Source: JAAYHV01 sp964400515
Lineage (GTDB): Bacteria > Bacillota > Clostridia > Peptostreptococcales > Anaerovoracaceae
Reading direction: 5' to 3'
NCBI GenBank assembly: GCA_964400515.1
Contig: CAYNTJ010000001.1
Location: forward strand, 304,998 to 368,997
DNA length: 64,000 nucleotides
In this document: piece by piece, positions 1-7,884 of the stretch
Layout: every line of letters begins with the position of its first letter
Position numbering within the stretch: the stretch's first letter is position 1
Made by a program: the position numbers and the translations under genes
The notes under the pieces: generated by a model
What the model saw: the letters and a program-made list of their open reading frames with translations, nothing else
Database searches by the model: none
Told to the model about the DNA's origin: nothing

Positions 1-41
1 TACAAAGTAAAATTATCCATAAAGATACTAGGAGGATTAAA

Positions 42-791
42 ATGAAATTTATATCATGGAATGTGAACGGATTCAGAGCATGTTTAAAAAAAGGATTCGA
101 AGATTTCTTTTATGAAGAAAACGCCGATTTCTTCTGCTTACAGGAAACTAAAATGCAAGATGGGCAAGCCGAATTTGATCCTAAAGAATACTACCAGTAT
201 TATAACAGTGCAGAAAAAAAGGGGTATTCCGGCGTAGCTGTATTCACAAAGCATAAGCCACTAAATGTATATAAGGGAATCGAAGGCAATCATGATGATG
301 AGGGCAGATTATTAACTTTGGAATATGAAAAATACTATCTTGTATGCTGTTATACTCCAAATTCCAAAGAGAAATTAGCCCGATTGGATTACCGCATGGA
401 ATTCGAAGATGATTTTAGAGCTTATCTGATTAAATTAAAAGCCACAAAACCGGTAATACTTTGCGGAGATTTAAATGTGGCCCATGAAGAAATCGATTTA
501 AAGAATCCTAAAAGTAACAGAAAAAACGCGGGCTTCTCCGATGAAGAAAGGGGCAAAATGACTGAGCTTTTAAACTCGGGTTTTACTGACAGCTTCCGAT
601 ATCTCTATCCTGATTTAGAAGGGGTTTATACTTGGTGGTCCTATAGGTTTAATGCAAGAAGCAACAACGCAGGTTGGAGAATCGATTATTTTATAGTTTC
701 CGATGAAATAAAGGATAAGATCAATGATTCTGTGATCTATAGTGATATCCTAGGCAGCGATCACTGCCCTGTGGGTCTTAATATTTTCTAA
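42..791 (+). CDS. xth: Exodeoxyribonuclease III (AP endonuclease)
   Basis: This 249-residue protein belongs to the ExoIII/APE1 family, which cuts DNA 5' of abasic sites and removes 3' blocking groups in base excision repair. Visible active-site residues are N7 and N9 in the opening WNVNG, the metal ligand E35 in LQET, Y104 in YTPN, D143 and N145 in GDLN, and the D240-H241 pair near the end. Length is normal for the short bacterial form. The ATG follows a good AGGAGG site at about 30-35. Its stop codon overlaps the stop of the convergent transporter gene by four bases. The upstream side is cut by the window, so an upstream operon partner is unknown. Confidence 0.95.
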   Translation: MKFISWNVNGFRACLKKGFEDFFYEENADFFCLQETKMQDGQAEFDPKEYYQYYNSAEKKGYSGVAVFTKHKPLNVYKGIEGNHDDEGRLLTLEYEKYYLVCCYTPNSKEKLARLDYRMEFEDDFRAYLIKLKATKPVILCGDLNVAHEEIDLKNPKSNRKNAGFSDEERGKMTELLNSGFTDSFRYLYPDLEGVYTWWSYRFNARSNNAGWRIDYFIVSDEIKDKINDSVIYSDILGSDHCPVGLNIF

Positions 792-2200
792 AGGATATCT
801 TTAAACTGATTAAGGTCCACTTCCATTCCTTTTTTTCGGTGCTCTAAAGCAGATATTACCCGGTTAAATGTTTCTCTGTTGACCGGGTATTTTAATATTA
901 TTAATGCCACTAAAAGCATAAGTATTCCGGGATACAGGGTAAAGCTGTTCATAACCCCTAAAAGAGCATCCTGAGACTGCACCATGGCTTCCGGTTTAAA
1001 TCCATGTAACTGCAACACCAACCCCAATATTTGCAGCCCAAGGGCAGATGCAAGGGATTCTGCCAATGCTTGTAATGAAATCACTGATGCGGAATGCTTA
1101 CTGCCGGAGTTTAGCTGTTCCACTTCACAAACATCATAAATCATCGAAGGCATCAATTGCCAGTAGCATGAATTTGCCACGGAAAATACTATACCCATCA
1201 ATATGGCAGCCAGGTACGTATCAATTCCTATTATTCTAAACAGTATAAATGAAAGCCCTGTTATAACCTGCCCCCAAAGAAAAACTCTATTTTTATCATG
1301 TTTTTTGGCAAAGTGATTTATAAAAGGGACAAACAAAATACCGCTTACCGTTATAACAAATAATATTTTTGATATGCTTGAGCCGCTGAGTCCTAAGTTA
1401 TATGTATAATAGTATACCCTCCCCGATGAAAAAATAATATTTGAAACCAAAAAAAGCACACTGGCAATTATTAAGTATCTAATTGCCTTTAGCTTAAGTA
1501 TTTTCAAATAGCTTTTGTACATTTCTTTTAGCTTTATAAAGGTTATTATTTTACCCTCGTTCTTATTGATGTTTTCTTGGCTTTTATCCTTTATTGTAAT
1601 GCTACAAATTAGAAGAGATATCATTGATATCAAACCTACAAAAAAACCAACATAAGACCAGGAGCTTATCTCCGTATAGCCCCTGTCCATTAAAAAGTCA
1701 ACAATCACTGTGGGCATTACTATTCCCATAGCCATACCGATTTGATAAAAAACATAGGTATATGATCTTAAAACCGTTCTTTCATTATAGTCACTGGTTA
1801 AATCAGAACCCCAAGCCATATATGGAACAAAAAACATGGCAAATGTTGTCCAAAAAACCAGCACCATAATCCCATAGTATATAAGCTTCAATGAATAGGG
1901 AAAATCCACATATGTAAAAAGCAATCCCGTAGATAAGGCCACAGGTGCTGCAGCTATCATTAAAAAAGGCTTTCTCTTTCCGTATTTACTGTTAGTACCA
2001 TCTGATAAATATCCAACTATGGGACCCAAAACAGCCTCCCAAACAGCTCCCATCGCTGCAATAAATCCTGCCGCCGCCGGGGCTATCCCAACTATTATAG
2101 TTAAATAAAACAGCAAAAAAGAAGCAGCAAAATTATACATCGCATTATCAGCCACTCCTCCTATTCCGTATGAAATTTTAGTTCCTAATCCCAATCTCAT
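788..2200 (-). CDS. GPH-family sugar:cation symporter (MFS)
   Basis: This 470-residue, twelve-helix membrane protein resembles the glycoside-pentoside-hexuronide:cation symporters (MelB/XynP type). Supporting features are the N-terminal KISYGIGGVADN motif, the GYLSDGTNSKYGKRKPF loop between helices 2 and 3, and the FVPYMAWGSDLTSDYNERT segment typical of the family. It likely imports a sugar or related small solute with Na+ or H+; the substrate cannot be read from sequence. It lies 55 bp downstream of, and is codirectional with, the sigma-54-type activator. A TTGACT/TATAAT-like element and a 12-bp palindrome lie just ahead of it, and I see no -24/-12 promoter, so control by that activator is not shown. 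Confidence 0.88.
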   Translation of the reverse strand: MRLGLGTKISYGIGGVADNAMYNFAASFLLFYLTIIVGIAPAAAGFIAAMGAVWEAVLGPIVGYLSDGTNSKYGKRKPFLMIAAAPVALSTGLLFTYVDFPYSLKLIYYGIMVLVFWTTFAMFFVPYMAWGSDLTSDYNERTVLRSYTYVFYQIGMAMGIVMPTVIVDFLMDRGYTEISSWSYVGFFVGLISMISLLICSITIKDKSQENINKNEGKIITFIKLKEMYKSYLKILKLKAIRYLIIASVLFLVSNIIFSSGRVYYYTYNLGLSGSSISKILFVITVSGILFVPFINHFAKKHDKNRVFLWGQVITGLSFILFRIIGIDTYLAAILMGIVFSVANSCYWQLMPSMIYDVCEVEQLNSGSKHSASVISLQALAESLASALGLQILGLVLQLHGFKPEAMVQSQDALLGVMNSFTLYPGILMLLVALIILKYPVNRETFNRVISALEHRKKGMEVDLNQFKDIL

Positions 2201-2225
2201 AATTCACCCCTACGGTCAAATTATA

Positions 2226-2237
2226 AACTATATAGTT
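2226..2237. promoter_or_regulatory. 12-bp palindrome in the transporter promoter region
   Basis: AACTATATAGTT is a perfect palindrome. On the minus strand it sits between TTGACT (about 2250-2245) and TATAAT (about 2225-2220), with a rather long gap of about 19 bases, upstream of the GPH transporter. It could be an operator, but AT-rich palindromes arise easily by chance. Confidence 0.3.
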
Positions 2238-2255
2238 ACAATATAGTCAAGAAAA

Positions 2256-4334
2256 TTATAGCTTATACTTGATTTTTTTCCTGTTAAAGGTGGTTTGGGA
2301 CATATTTAATATCTCAGCCGCTTTTCTGGTTGTTTTACCCATATTAAGGGCATACTCTATTAGCCATTTTTCCTGTGTATCCATAAAATATTTATAATCT
2401 AATTCATTTTCATTTTCTATTGTCCTGAAATGATCCCTTATGCGCTCAAATTGACTCCTGTTCAACACTTTATTCACATCATCTAAACCAATCTCTTCGC
2501 CTTTACTGCTAATTATCAATCTATGAACAGTATTTTCAAGTTCCCTGACATTACCCGGCCACTTGGAATTTTTAATTACATTCATACCGCTTTCTGATAT
2601 GATTCTAGTGATTCCATATCTTTTACCATATTTTATCAGAAAGTAATCCGTCAGAGCAGCTATGTCATCCGTTCTTTCTCTGAGCGGCGGAACGCTGATG
2701 CTTGCTATATTTAATCTGTAATACAAATCCTCTCTGAATCTGCCGTTCTCAACAAGCTCCAATAAATTTATATTGCTGGCACATATTACCCTTACATCTA
2801 CGCTGATTTGTTTGGTACCCCCCACCTTATAGAATTCATTTGTTTGAAGTACTCTTAAAAGTTTTGACTGCATGCTAAGGGACAATTCGGAAACTTCGTC
2901 TAAAAAAAGTATCCCGTTATTGGCTAAAGAAAAATAACCCTCTTTGCCCTCATTCAAGGCTCCGGTGAACGCACCCTTCTCATAACCAAAAAATTCTGAT
3001 TCACCAAGATTTTCCTGTATAGTTGCACAATTGATTTTTATCAAGGGCATGTGCTTTCTTTTGCTGTTCTCATGAAGCATTTGCACTATCATTTCCTTAC
3101 CGGTGCCCGTTTCCCCCTCTATCACAACATTGCAGTCAAATTTTGCAGTGTTTACCACCTCCGCCAACAAGCTTTTAGTGACTTGACTTCCATAAATAAA
3201 TCCATCTATTTCCGTGGCGTTATTTACCTTTTCATAATCATTAATATATCCAAACCTGTTGTCTACCTTATTCTTATTATAGTAATCATCAATATTCTTC
3301 ATGCCCTTTGAAGATTCGTAAATAAGATCCACAGTAAAATCTATTGCCCCGTCGGTAAAGGTATCAAAGGAATATGTTTTTAAGGATTTACCCATACTTT
3401 CACTGGTTAATGCCGCAGACATATAGTTGTTCTTTACCCCGGTAAAAAATATACCTCCAAACTCCTTACACAGCAAAACAGAAAAATCTTCTGCACCATC
3501 CATACTTTCAGATAATATTATATAATCCAAATAATTAATGCCACGTTTTCTTACAAGTTCATCATAGGATTCCATGGGGTTATTAAAATCAGTAATAATC
3601 AGGTCATCTATTAATCCGTCAAAAACCTTATGTATTTCATTTTCTGTATTGATATTTTCCACATTAGATTTTTTATCATCATCTATTAAAGCAATTACCT
3701 TTTCAACATAGCTATTATTCTTTCTTACGGCAAGGGCATAAATATATGCATTTGCCACATCTCTTGCAATTATTCCGACATTTTTAAACTGATTTATTTT
3801 TGCAAATCTGTTGACACAAACAGGTGCTGCCCCCTCGTCAAAATATAGCATAGAGTATTTATTATCATTTAATCTCTTGCTATTTATAAGTGTTGTGGAC
3901 GAAAACACTATAGCATATCCCTTGCAGTAAACCTCCCCCAGGGAATAATCAATATAGTCTATCATTTCGATTTTTATTGGTATTGCAGTCATGCTGGCGG
4001 CGCATATAACTTCATCGCCAATATTGATACCCTTTGTTCTTTCATTCTCACCGATTTCTTCCACTGTCCCCGTAAGAATTCCCCCGCTATTGGTATAGGG
4101 ATTATGCAGCTTCCCTCTTCTTTCCACTGTATATATTATCTTTGCTTTAATTGCCGATTCTTCAAAATTACAGCTATGACAAATTTGGCTAAAGCTATCC
4201 CATTCAACATGAATCATGTTTATGCTTAGTCTAATTTCATTTTCATTTATTTCTTTCCTGTTATCAAGCTTCCATGCAGTAACAGGAAGACTTCCTTTGG
4301 GCTTTAATACCCTATCACTTCCAAATTTTTCCAT
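2256..4334 (-). CDS. Sigma-54 activator with diaminohexanoate-dehydrogenase-like sensor domain
   Basis: The 692-residue protein has two parts. Residues about 1-340 look like L-erythro-3,5-diaminohexanoate dehydrogenase (KDD) of lysine fermentation: an RVLKPKGSLP start, an ERRGKLHNPYTNSGG stretch, then GTVEEIG and the IGDEV turn of medium-chain dehydrogenases. Residues about 380-615 are a sigma-54 AAA+ domain with Walker A GETGTGKE near 407, the sigma-54 contact loop GAFTGA near 455, and R-finger/sensor motifs. The end (660-692) is a Fis-type helix-turn-helix. The dehydrogenase part probably senses a metabolite rather than catalysing; this is inference. It resembles the proposed lysine-fermentation regulator KamR, but no kam genes are in the window. 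The ATG follows TTGGAGG. Confidence 0.85.
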   Translation of the reverse strand: MEKFGSDRVLKPKGSLPVTAWKLDNRKEINENEIRLSINMIHVEWDSFSQICHSCNFEESAIKAKIIYTVERRGKLHNPYTNSGGILTGTVEEIGENERTKGINIGDEVICAASMTAIPIKIEMIDYIDYSLGEVYCKGYAIVFSSTTLINSKRLNDNKYSMLYFDEGAAPVCVNRFAKINQFKNVGIIARDVANAYIYALAVRKNNSYVEKVIALIDDDKKSNVENINTENEIHKVFDGLIDDLIITDFNNPMESYDELVRKRGINYLDYIILSESMDGAEDFSVLLCKEFGGIFFTGVKNNYMSAALTSESMGKSLKTYSFDTFTDGAIDFTVDLIYESSKGMKNIDDYYNKNKVDNRFGYINDYEKVNNATEIDGFIYGSQVTKSLLAEVVNTAKFDCNVVIEGETGTGKEMIVQMLHENSKRKHMPLIKINCATIQENLGESEFFGYEKGAFTGALNEGKEGYFSLANNGILFLDEVSELSLSMQSKLLRVLQTNEFYKVGGTKQISVDVRVICASNINLLELVENGRFREDLYYRLNIASISVPPLRERTDDIAALTDYFLIKYGKRYGITRIISESGMNVIKNSKWPGNVRELENTVHRLIISSKGEEIGLDDVNKVLNRSQFERIRDHFRTIENENELDYKYFMDTQEKWLIEYALNMGKTTRKAAEILNMSQTTFNRKKIKYKL

Positions 4335-4352
4335 TTATGCCTCCAAAGGTCG

Positions 4353-4381
4353 ATTCTAACAAAGAGACTGTTAAATGTCAA
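4353..4381 (-). promoter_or_regulatory. Promoter of the KDD-like sigma-54 activator gene
   Basis: On the minus strand TTGACA (4381-4376), 17 bases, then TAGAAT (4358-4353). Transcription would start near 4346, only about a dozen bases before the ATG. This is a housekeeping-type promoter. Confidence 0.7.
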
Positions 4382-4507
4382 TAAGAATAAACACCTTTTA
4401 AGGGTACCCTTTAGGAATTTCCCTTGTTTTAAAGAGAATACAAAAACCAGTATATATTCCTTTAATCTATAATAATAAAAAAGCATAGAAATTTTATCAA
4501 TAATCTA

Positions 4508-4535
4508 TTGACTTTGTGTAAAAAAGGGGTAGAAT
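4508..4535 (+). promoter_or_regulatory. Promoter of the potassium uptake genes
   Basis: TTGACT (4508-4513), 16 bases, TAGAAT (4530-4535). The -35 box contains the TTG that would otherwise be read as a start codon for the downstream gene, which supports the later ATG at 4568. The resulting leader is about 25 bases, too short for a c-di-AMP riboswitch. Confidence 0.65.
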
Positions 4536-4567
4536 ACAATCTTAATATATGTTTTAACGGAGGAATA

Positions 4568-5908
4568 ATGTCTAAGCATTTCAAATTGATTCCAGTGCAG
4601 ATTTTAGCTATCGGCTTTGCATTGATAATACTTATTGGAGGTATATTGCTCTCTTTACCAATATGTAATAATGGCGAAATATCTATATCCTTTTTAAATG
4701 GATTATTCATGTCTACCTCAGCAACATGCGTTACCGGGCTTGGTGTAGTAGATACCTATTCGCAATTCAATTTTCTGGGGCAATTAGTAATAATTATACT
4801 GATACAAATAGGTGGATTAGGTTTTATGGGTGTAGTCACTGTCTTTGCTTTTATTGCAAGAAGTAAGATAAGCATATATCAAAGAACGATTCTACAGGAA
4901 TCTCTTGGCTCACCACATATTGGTGGGGTTGTTAAGATTATACGAAGAATGCTAATTGGTACTTTTTTGATAGAAAGCATAGGCGCTTTTCTTATTGCCT
5001 TAAGATTTATACCACGTCTTGGATTATGGCAAGGTATATGGTTTGGTATATTCCATTCAATATCGGCTTTTTGTAATGCAGGTTTTGATTTAATGGGAAA
5101 ATTTGAAGAAGGAAGTTCTTTAACACTTTTCACTGATGATCTTTTTCTTGAGATTACCACAATGGTATTGATCATTTTAGGGGGAATTGGTTTCATTGTA
5201 TGGAACGACGTATACAACAATAGGCTGAAATTTAGTAAATATGCTCTACATTCTAAGGTAATGCTCTCATTTACAGCCTTTCTAATCTTTGGGGGTGCAA
5301 TAATGTTCTTCCTTTTAGAAAGAAACTGTACTTTAAGCGGTATGTCTACAGGTGAACAGATAATGAACTCGTTCTTTATATCCATAACTCCACGTACCGC
5401 AGGCTTTGCTACTGTTGATTATTCTAACATGTCAACAGGAGGGAGATTGATTACCATGCTTTTTATGTTCATAGGCGCAGGCCCCGGCTCGACAGGTGGT
5501 GGTATCAAAGTAACTACATTTGTTACACTTATCCTGTCCATGTACTCAAATGCAAAGAATTACAACGATCTTAGCATATATAAGCGAAGACTACCGGCAG
5601 ACGCACAAAGAAAGGCTTTTTCAAGCATCGCATCGTATATAGCTCCTGTCATTGGATGTACCTTTCTGCTTTTGTTGATGAATCCTACATTCACTCCTGA
5701 AAGCTGTCTGTTCGAATCGCTATCTGCAATGGGTACTGTAGGTCTTACAATGGGTATAACACCTACTCTTGGAAGCGCTTCTAAGATATGTATCATGGTA
5801 TTGATGTATAGTGGCAGACTTGGAAGTATAAGTATTGCCATTGCTATAGTACGAAGAAAAATAATTCCGAAGATAAGTTATCCAGAGGAAAAAATAACAT
5901 TAGGTTAA
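4568..5908 (+). CDS. TrkH/KtrB-type potassium channel subunit
   Basis: This 446-residue integral membrane protein is the ion-conducting subunit of a Trk/Ktr K+ uptake system. Four pore-loop signatures are visible in order: ATCVTGLG, FCNAGFD, TPRTAGFAT and GTVGLTMG, each with the central glycine of the selectivity filter. A PGSTGGG segment of the intramembrane gate lies just after the third. Length fits KtrB/TrkH. I start at the ATG at 4568, after CGGAGGAATA, not at the in-frame TTG 60 bases upstream, which is a -35 box. It is followed after 12 bases by its cytoplasmic RCK partner, so the two form an operon. Confidence 0.93.
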   Translation: MSKHFKLIPVQILAIGFALIILIGGILLSLPICNNGEISISFLNGLFMSTSATCVTGLGVVDTYSQFNFLGQLVIIILIQIGGLGFMGVVTVFAFIARSKISIYQRTILQESLGSPHIGGVVKIIRRMLIGTFLIESIGAFLIALRFIPRLGLWQGIWFGIFHSISAFCNAGFDLMGKFEEGSSLTLFTDDLFLEITTMVLIILGGIGFIVWNDVYNNRLKFSKYALHSKVMLSFTAFLIFGGAIMFFLLERNCTLSGMSTGEQIMNSFFISITPRTAGFATVDYSNMSTGGRLITMLFMFIGAGPGSTGGGIKVTTFVTLILSMYSNAKNYNDLSIYKRRLPADAQRKAFSSIASYIAPVIGCTFLLLLMNPTFTPESCLFESLSAMGTVGLTMGITPTLGSASKICIMVLMYSGRLGSISIAIAIVRRKIIPKISYPEEKITLG

Positions 5909-5920
5909 AGGAGATATATA

Positions 5921-6574
5921 ATGCGTTCACTATTAATAATAGGTCTTGGAAGATTTGGTCGACATCTAACAATGAGTTTTGCTAAAATGGAAAATGATAT
6001 AATGGTTATAGATAAGGATGAATTAGTCGTTAACAAACTTGCTCCATATGTATCATCTGCGCAGATAGGGGATTGTACAGATGAAGTGGTGCTTCGTGAT
6101 ATCGGAGTAACTAATTTTGATGTATGCTTCGTATGCATAAGCAATGATTTAGAATCATCGCTTGTTATAACTACTCTTTTAAAGGATCTTGGTGCAAAGA
6201 AAATAGTAACTAAGGTCAATCAGGATATCCATGTTAAATTCTTACTTCAAAATGGTGCAGATGATGTAATTTATCCGGAGCGTGATATGGCCAACAGAAC
6301 TGCGCTGAAATATAGTGCAAAAGACGCTATTGATTATATCGAGCTAGATGACAACTATGGTATATTTGAAATTGCTACCCCTAAAAAATGGATTGGTCAT
6401 ACACTAGCTGAAGTAAATGTCCGAAAAAAATACAATGTCAATATAATTGCATATAAGTTCCAAAGCAAAATTACCCCTCTAGACCGTGAGGCATACACAT
6501 TTAAGGAAGATGAACATCTGATAGTAGCAGGCAACAGAAAGGGCTTTATAGATTTGGTCAAACGTAAGCTATAA
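5921..6574 (+). CDS. KtrA/TrkA-type RCK gating subunit
   Basis: This 217-residue cytoplasmic protein has an N-terminal Rossmann RCK_N domain with the nucleotide-binding GLGRFG motif and an acidic residue at the end of the second strand (VIDKD), then a C-terminal RCK_C domain from about residue 135. It gates the adjacent membrane subunit in response to bound ATP/ADP or NAD(H), and the RCK_C part of KtrA proteins can bind c-di-AMP. The single RCK unit is typical of KtrA rather than of the double TrkA. An AAAGGAG site precedes the ATG. The transcript ends at a shared bidirectional hairpin with dnaJ. Confidence 0.92.
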   Translation: MRSLLIIGLGRFGRHLTMSFAKMENDIMVIDKDELVVNKLAPYVSSAQIGDCTDEVVLRDIGVTNFDVCFVCISNDLESSLVITTLLKDLGAKKIVTKVNQDIHVKFLLQNGADDVIYPERDMANRTALKYSAKDAIDYIELDDNYGIFEIATPKKWIGHTLAEVNVRKKYNVNIIAYKFQSKITPLDREAYTFKEDEHLIVAGNRKGFIDLVKRKL

Positions 6575-6627
6575 CTAAGATAAGAAACCATTTACCAATA
6601 TAAAGACTGTAACTAGAATATATTTAT

Positions 6628-6667
6628 AAATAGAAAATACACACCTTTTGGTGTGCATTTTCTATTT
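6628..6667. terminator. Bidirectional terminator between ktrA-like gene and dnaJ
   Basis: A long hairpin with outer arms AAATAGAAAAT and inner arms CACACC, TTTT loop, GGTGTG, ends in an A/T-rich run on both strands. It serves the rightward potassium operon and the leftward heat-shock operon. The dnaJ stop codon lies within the outer arm. Confidence 0.8.
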
Positions 6668-7786
6668 CTTTATTCTGCTGAAAAATCCGCTTCTCTTAGT
6701 ATAGCATTCATCATCCATAGCCGATGACATATCCTGAATAGCCTTTTTCTGTTTAGCATTTAATTTAGTTGGTATTTCCACATAAACCTTTACATAAAGA
6801 TCTCCGTACCTGTTGCTTTTGACACTTTTTACACCCTTGCCTTTTAAACGGAATGTGGAACCCGTTTGTGTTCCGGCTGATATTTTATATGAATAAGTTT
6901 CTGTTAATCCCGGCACCTTTAAAGTCGCTCCCAGTGCTGCCTGGTCAAAGGTTATCGGTAAATCCATATATAGGTCATCTCCTCTGCGCTTGAAAACCTC
7001 ATGAGGTCTGACATTCAAAACTATATATAAATCTCCGTTAGGTCCTCCGTTAATACCGGGCTCTCCTTGACCTCTAAGGGGTATAACACTGTCATTGCTT
7101 ACTCCCGCCGGAATATCTATATTGATTTTAACTGTCTTTTTAACCTTGCCGGTTCCGTTACAATTAGGGCAAGGAGTATCTATAACCTGACCTGTTCCGT
7201 TGCATTTATCACAAGTGGTAACATTTCTGAACTGACCAAAAGGAGTATTGGAAACAGAAGAAACTTGTCCCGTTCCTCCGCACTTATCGCAAGTTCTTTT
7301 GCCGGTCCCCGGTGCAGCTCCGCTTCCGTTGCAGTTTTTGCAAGTAACATATTTGGTTATTTCAATTTCTTTTTTACAGCCAAAAACAGATTCCTCAAAT
7401 GATATTGTTATAGCCTTTTGTAAATCCCTGCCTTTTTGAGGACCGTTACGTCTTCTTGTAGAACCTCCGCCACCAAATGCGCCTGTAAACATATCAAAAA
7501 TATCTTCAAAGCCACCAAAGCCACCGAAGCCACCTGCACCTCCAAATCCGGCATTGGGATCTACCCCAGCGTGGCCAAATCTGTCATATTTACTTTTTTT
7601 GTCAGGATCAGACAAAATAGCATAAGCTTCATTGACTTCCTTAAAGTGCTCCTCCGCTTCCTTATTATCAGGATTTTTATCCGGATGATACTTCATTGCC
7701 ATTTTCCTAAAGGCCTTTTTTATTTCATCATCAGAAGCTCCTTTTTGTAATCCCAGCACTTCATAATAATCTCTTTTATCAGACAT
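6662..7786 (-). CDS. dnaJ: Chaperone DnaJ (Hsp40)
   Basis: This 374-residue type I J-protein stimulates the ATPase of DnaK and delivers substrates. Domains in order are the J domain with its HPD motif (YHPDKN), a Gly/Phe-rich linker, four CxxCxGxG zinc repeats (CKNCNGSG, CDKCGGTG, CDKCNGTG, CPNCNGTG) and the two beta-rich C-terminal substrate domains. The start chosen is the ATG at 7786, preceded by AAGGGGAG; a longer frame to 7825 lacks homology and a ribosome binding site. It is the last gene of hrcA-grpE-dnaK-dnaJ, separated from dnaK by about 100 bases that hold a hairpin. Confidence 0.97.
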   Translation of the reverse strand: MSDKRDYYEVLGLQKGASDDEIKKAFRKMAMKYHPDKNPDNKEAEEHFKEVNEAYAILSDPDKKSKYDRFGHAGVDPNAGFGGAGGFGGFGGFEDIFDMFTGAFGGGGSTRRRNGPQKGRDLQKAITISFEESVFGCKKEIEITKYVTCKNCNGSGAAPGTGKRTCDKCGGTGQVSSVSNTPFGQFRNVTTCDKCNGTGQVIDTPCPNCNGTGKVKKTVKINIDIPAGVSNDSVIPLRGQGEPGINGGPNGDLYIVLNVRPHEVFKRRGDDLYMDLPITFDQAALGATLKVPGLTETYSYKISAGTQTGSTFRLKGKGVKSVKSNRYGDLYVKVYVEIPTKLNAKQKKAIQDMSSAMDDECYTKRSGFFSRIKK

Positions 7787-7814
7787 TTTTCTCCCCTTCG
7801 CATTTATTGCATGT

Positions 7815-7843
7815 GGAAATGGCAAGTCTCAACTTGCCATTCC
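7815..7843 (-). other. Intercistronic hairpin between dnaK and dnaJ
   Basis: ATGGCAAG (7819-7826), a six-base loop TCTCAA, CTTGCCAT (7833-7840), with the stem extending outward by a few more pairs. No U-run follows on the minus strand, so it is more likely an mRNA processing or stability element, or a weak attenuator lowering dnaJ relative to dnaK, than a full terminator. Confidence 0.5.
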
Positions 7844-7884
7844 TAATATATATCCACTAAAGCTTTAAGCTTTAGGTAAGAACA

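Noticed and set aside
4508..4567. Longer TrkH-type reading frame starting at a TTG
   Set aside because: The TTG is part of the -35 box TTGACT, with TAGAAT 16 bases on. A good AGGAGG-type site precedes the ATG at 4568, where homology begins.
4879..5385. 168-residue frame antisense to the TrkH-type gene
   Set aside because: No known motif, and the plus-strand frame has all four pore loops.
7857..7875. CTAAAGCTTTAAGCTTTAG palindrome after dnaK as a terminator
   Set aside because: AT-rich short stem, no T run, and dnaJ continues downstream in the same operon. It was not listed as a terminator.
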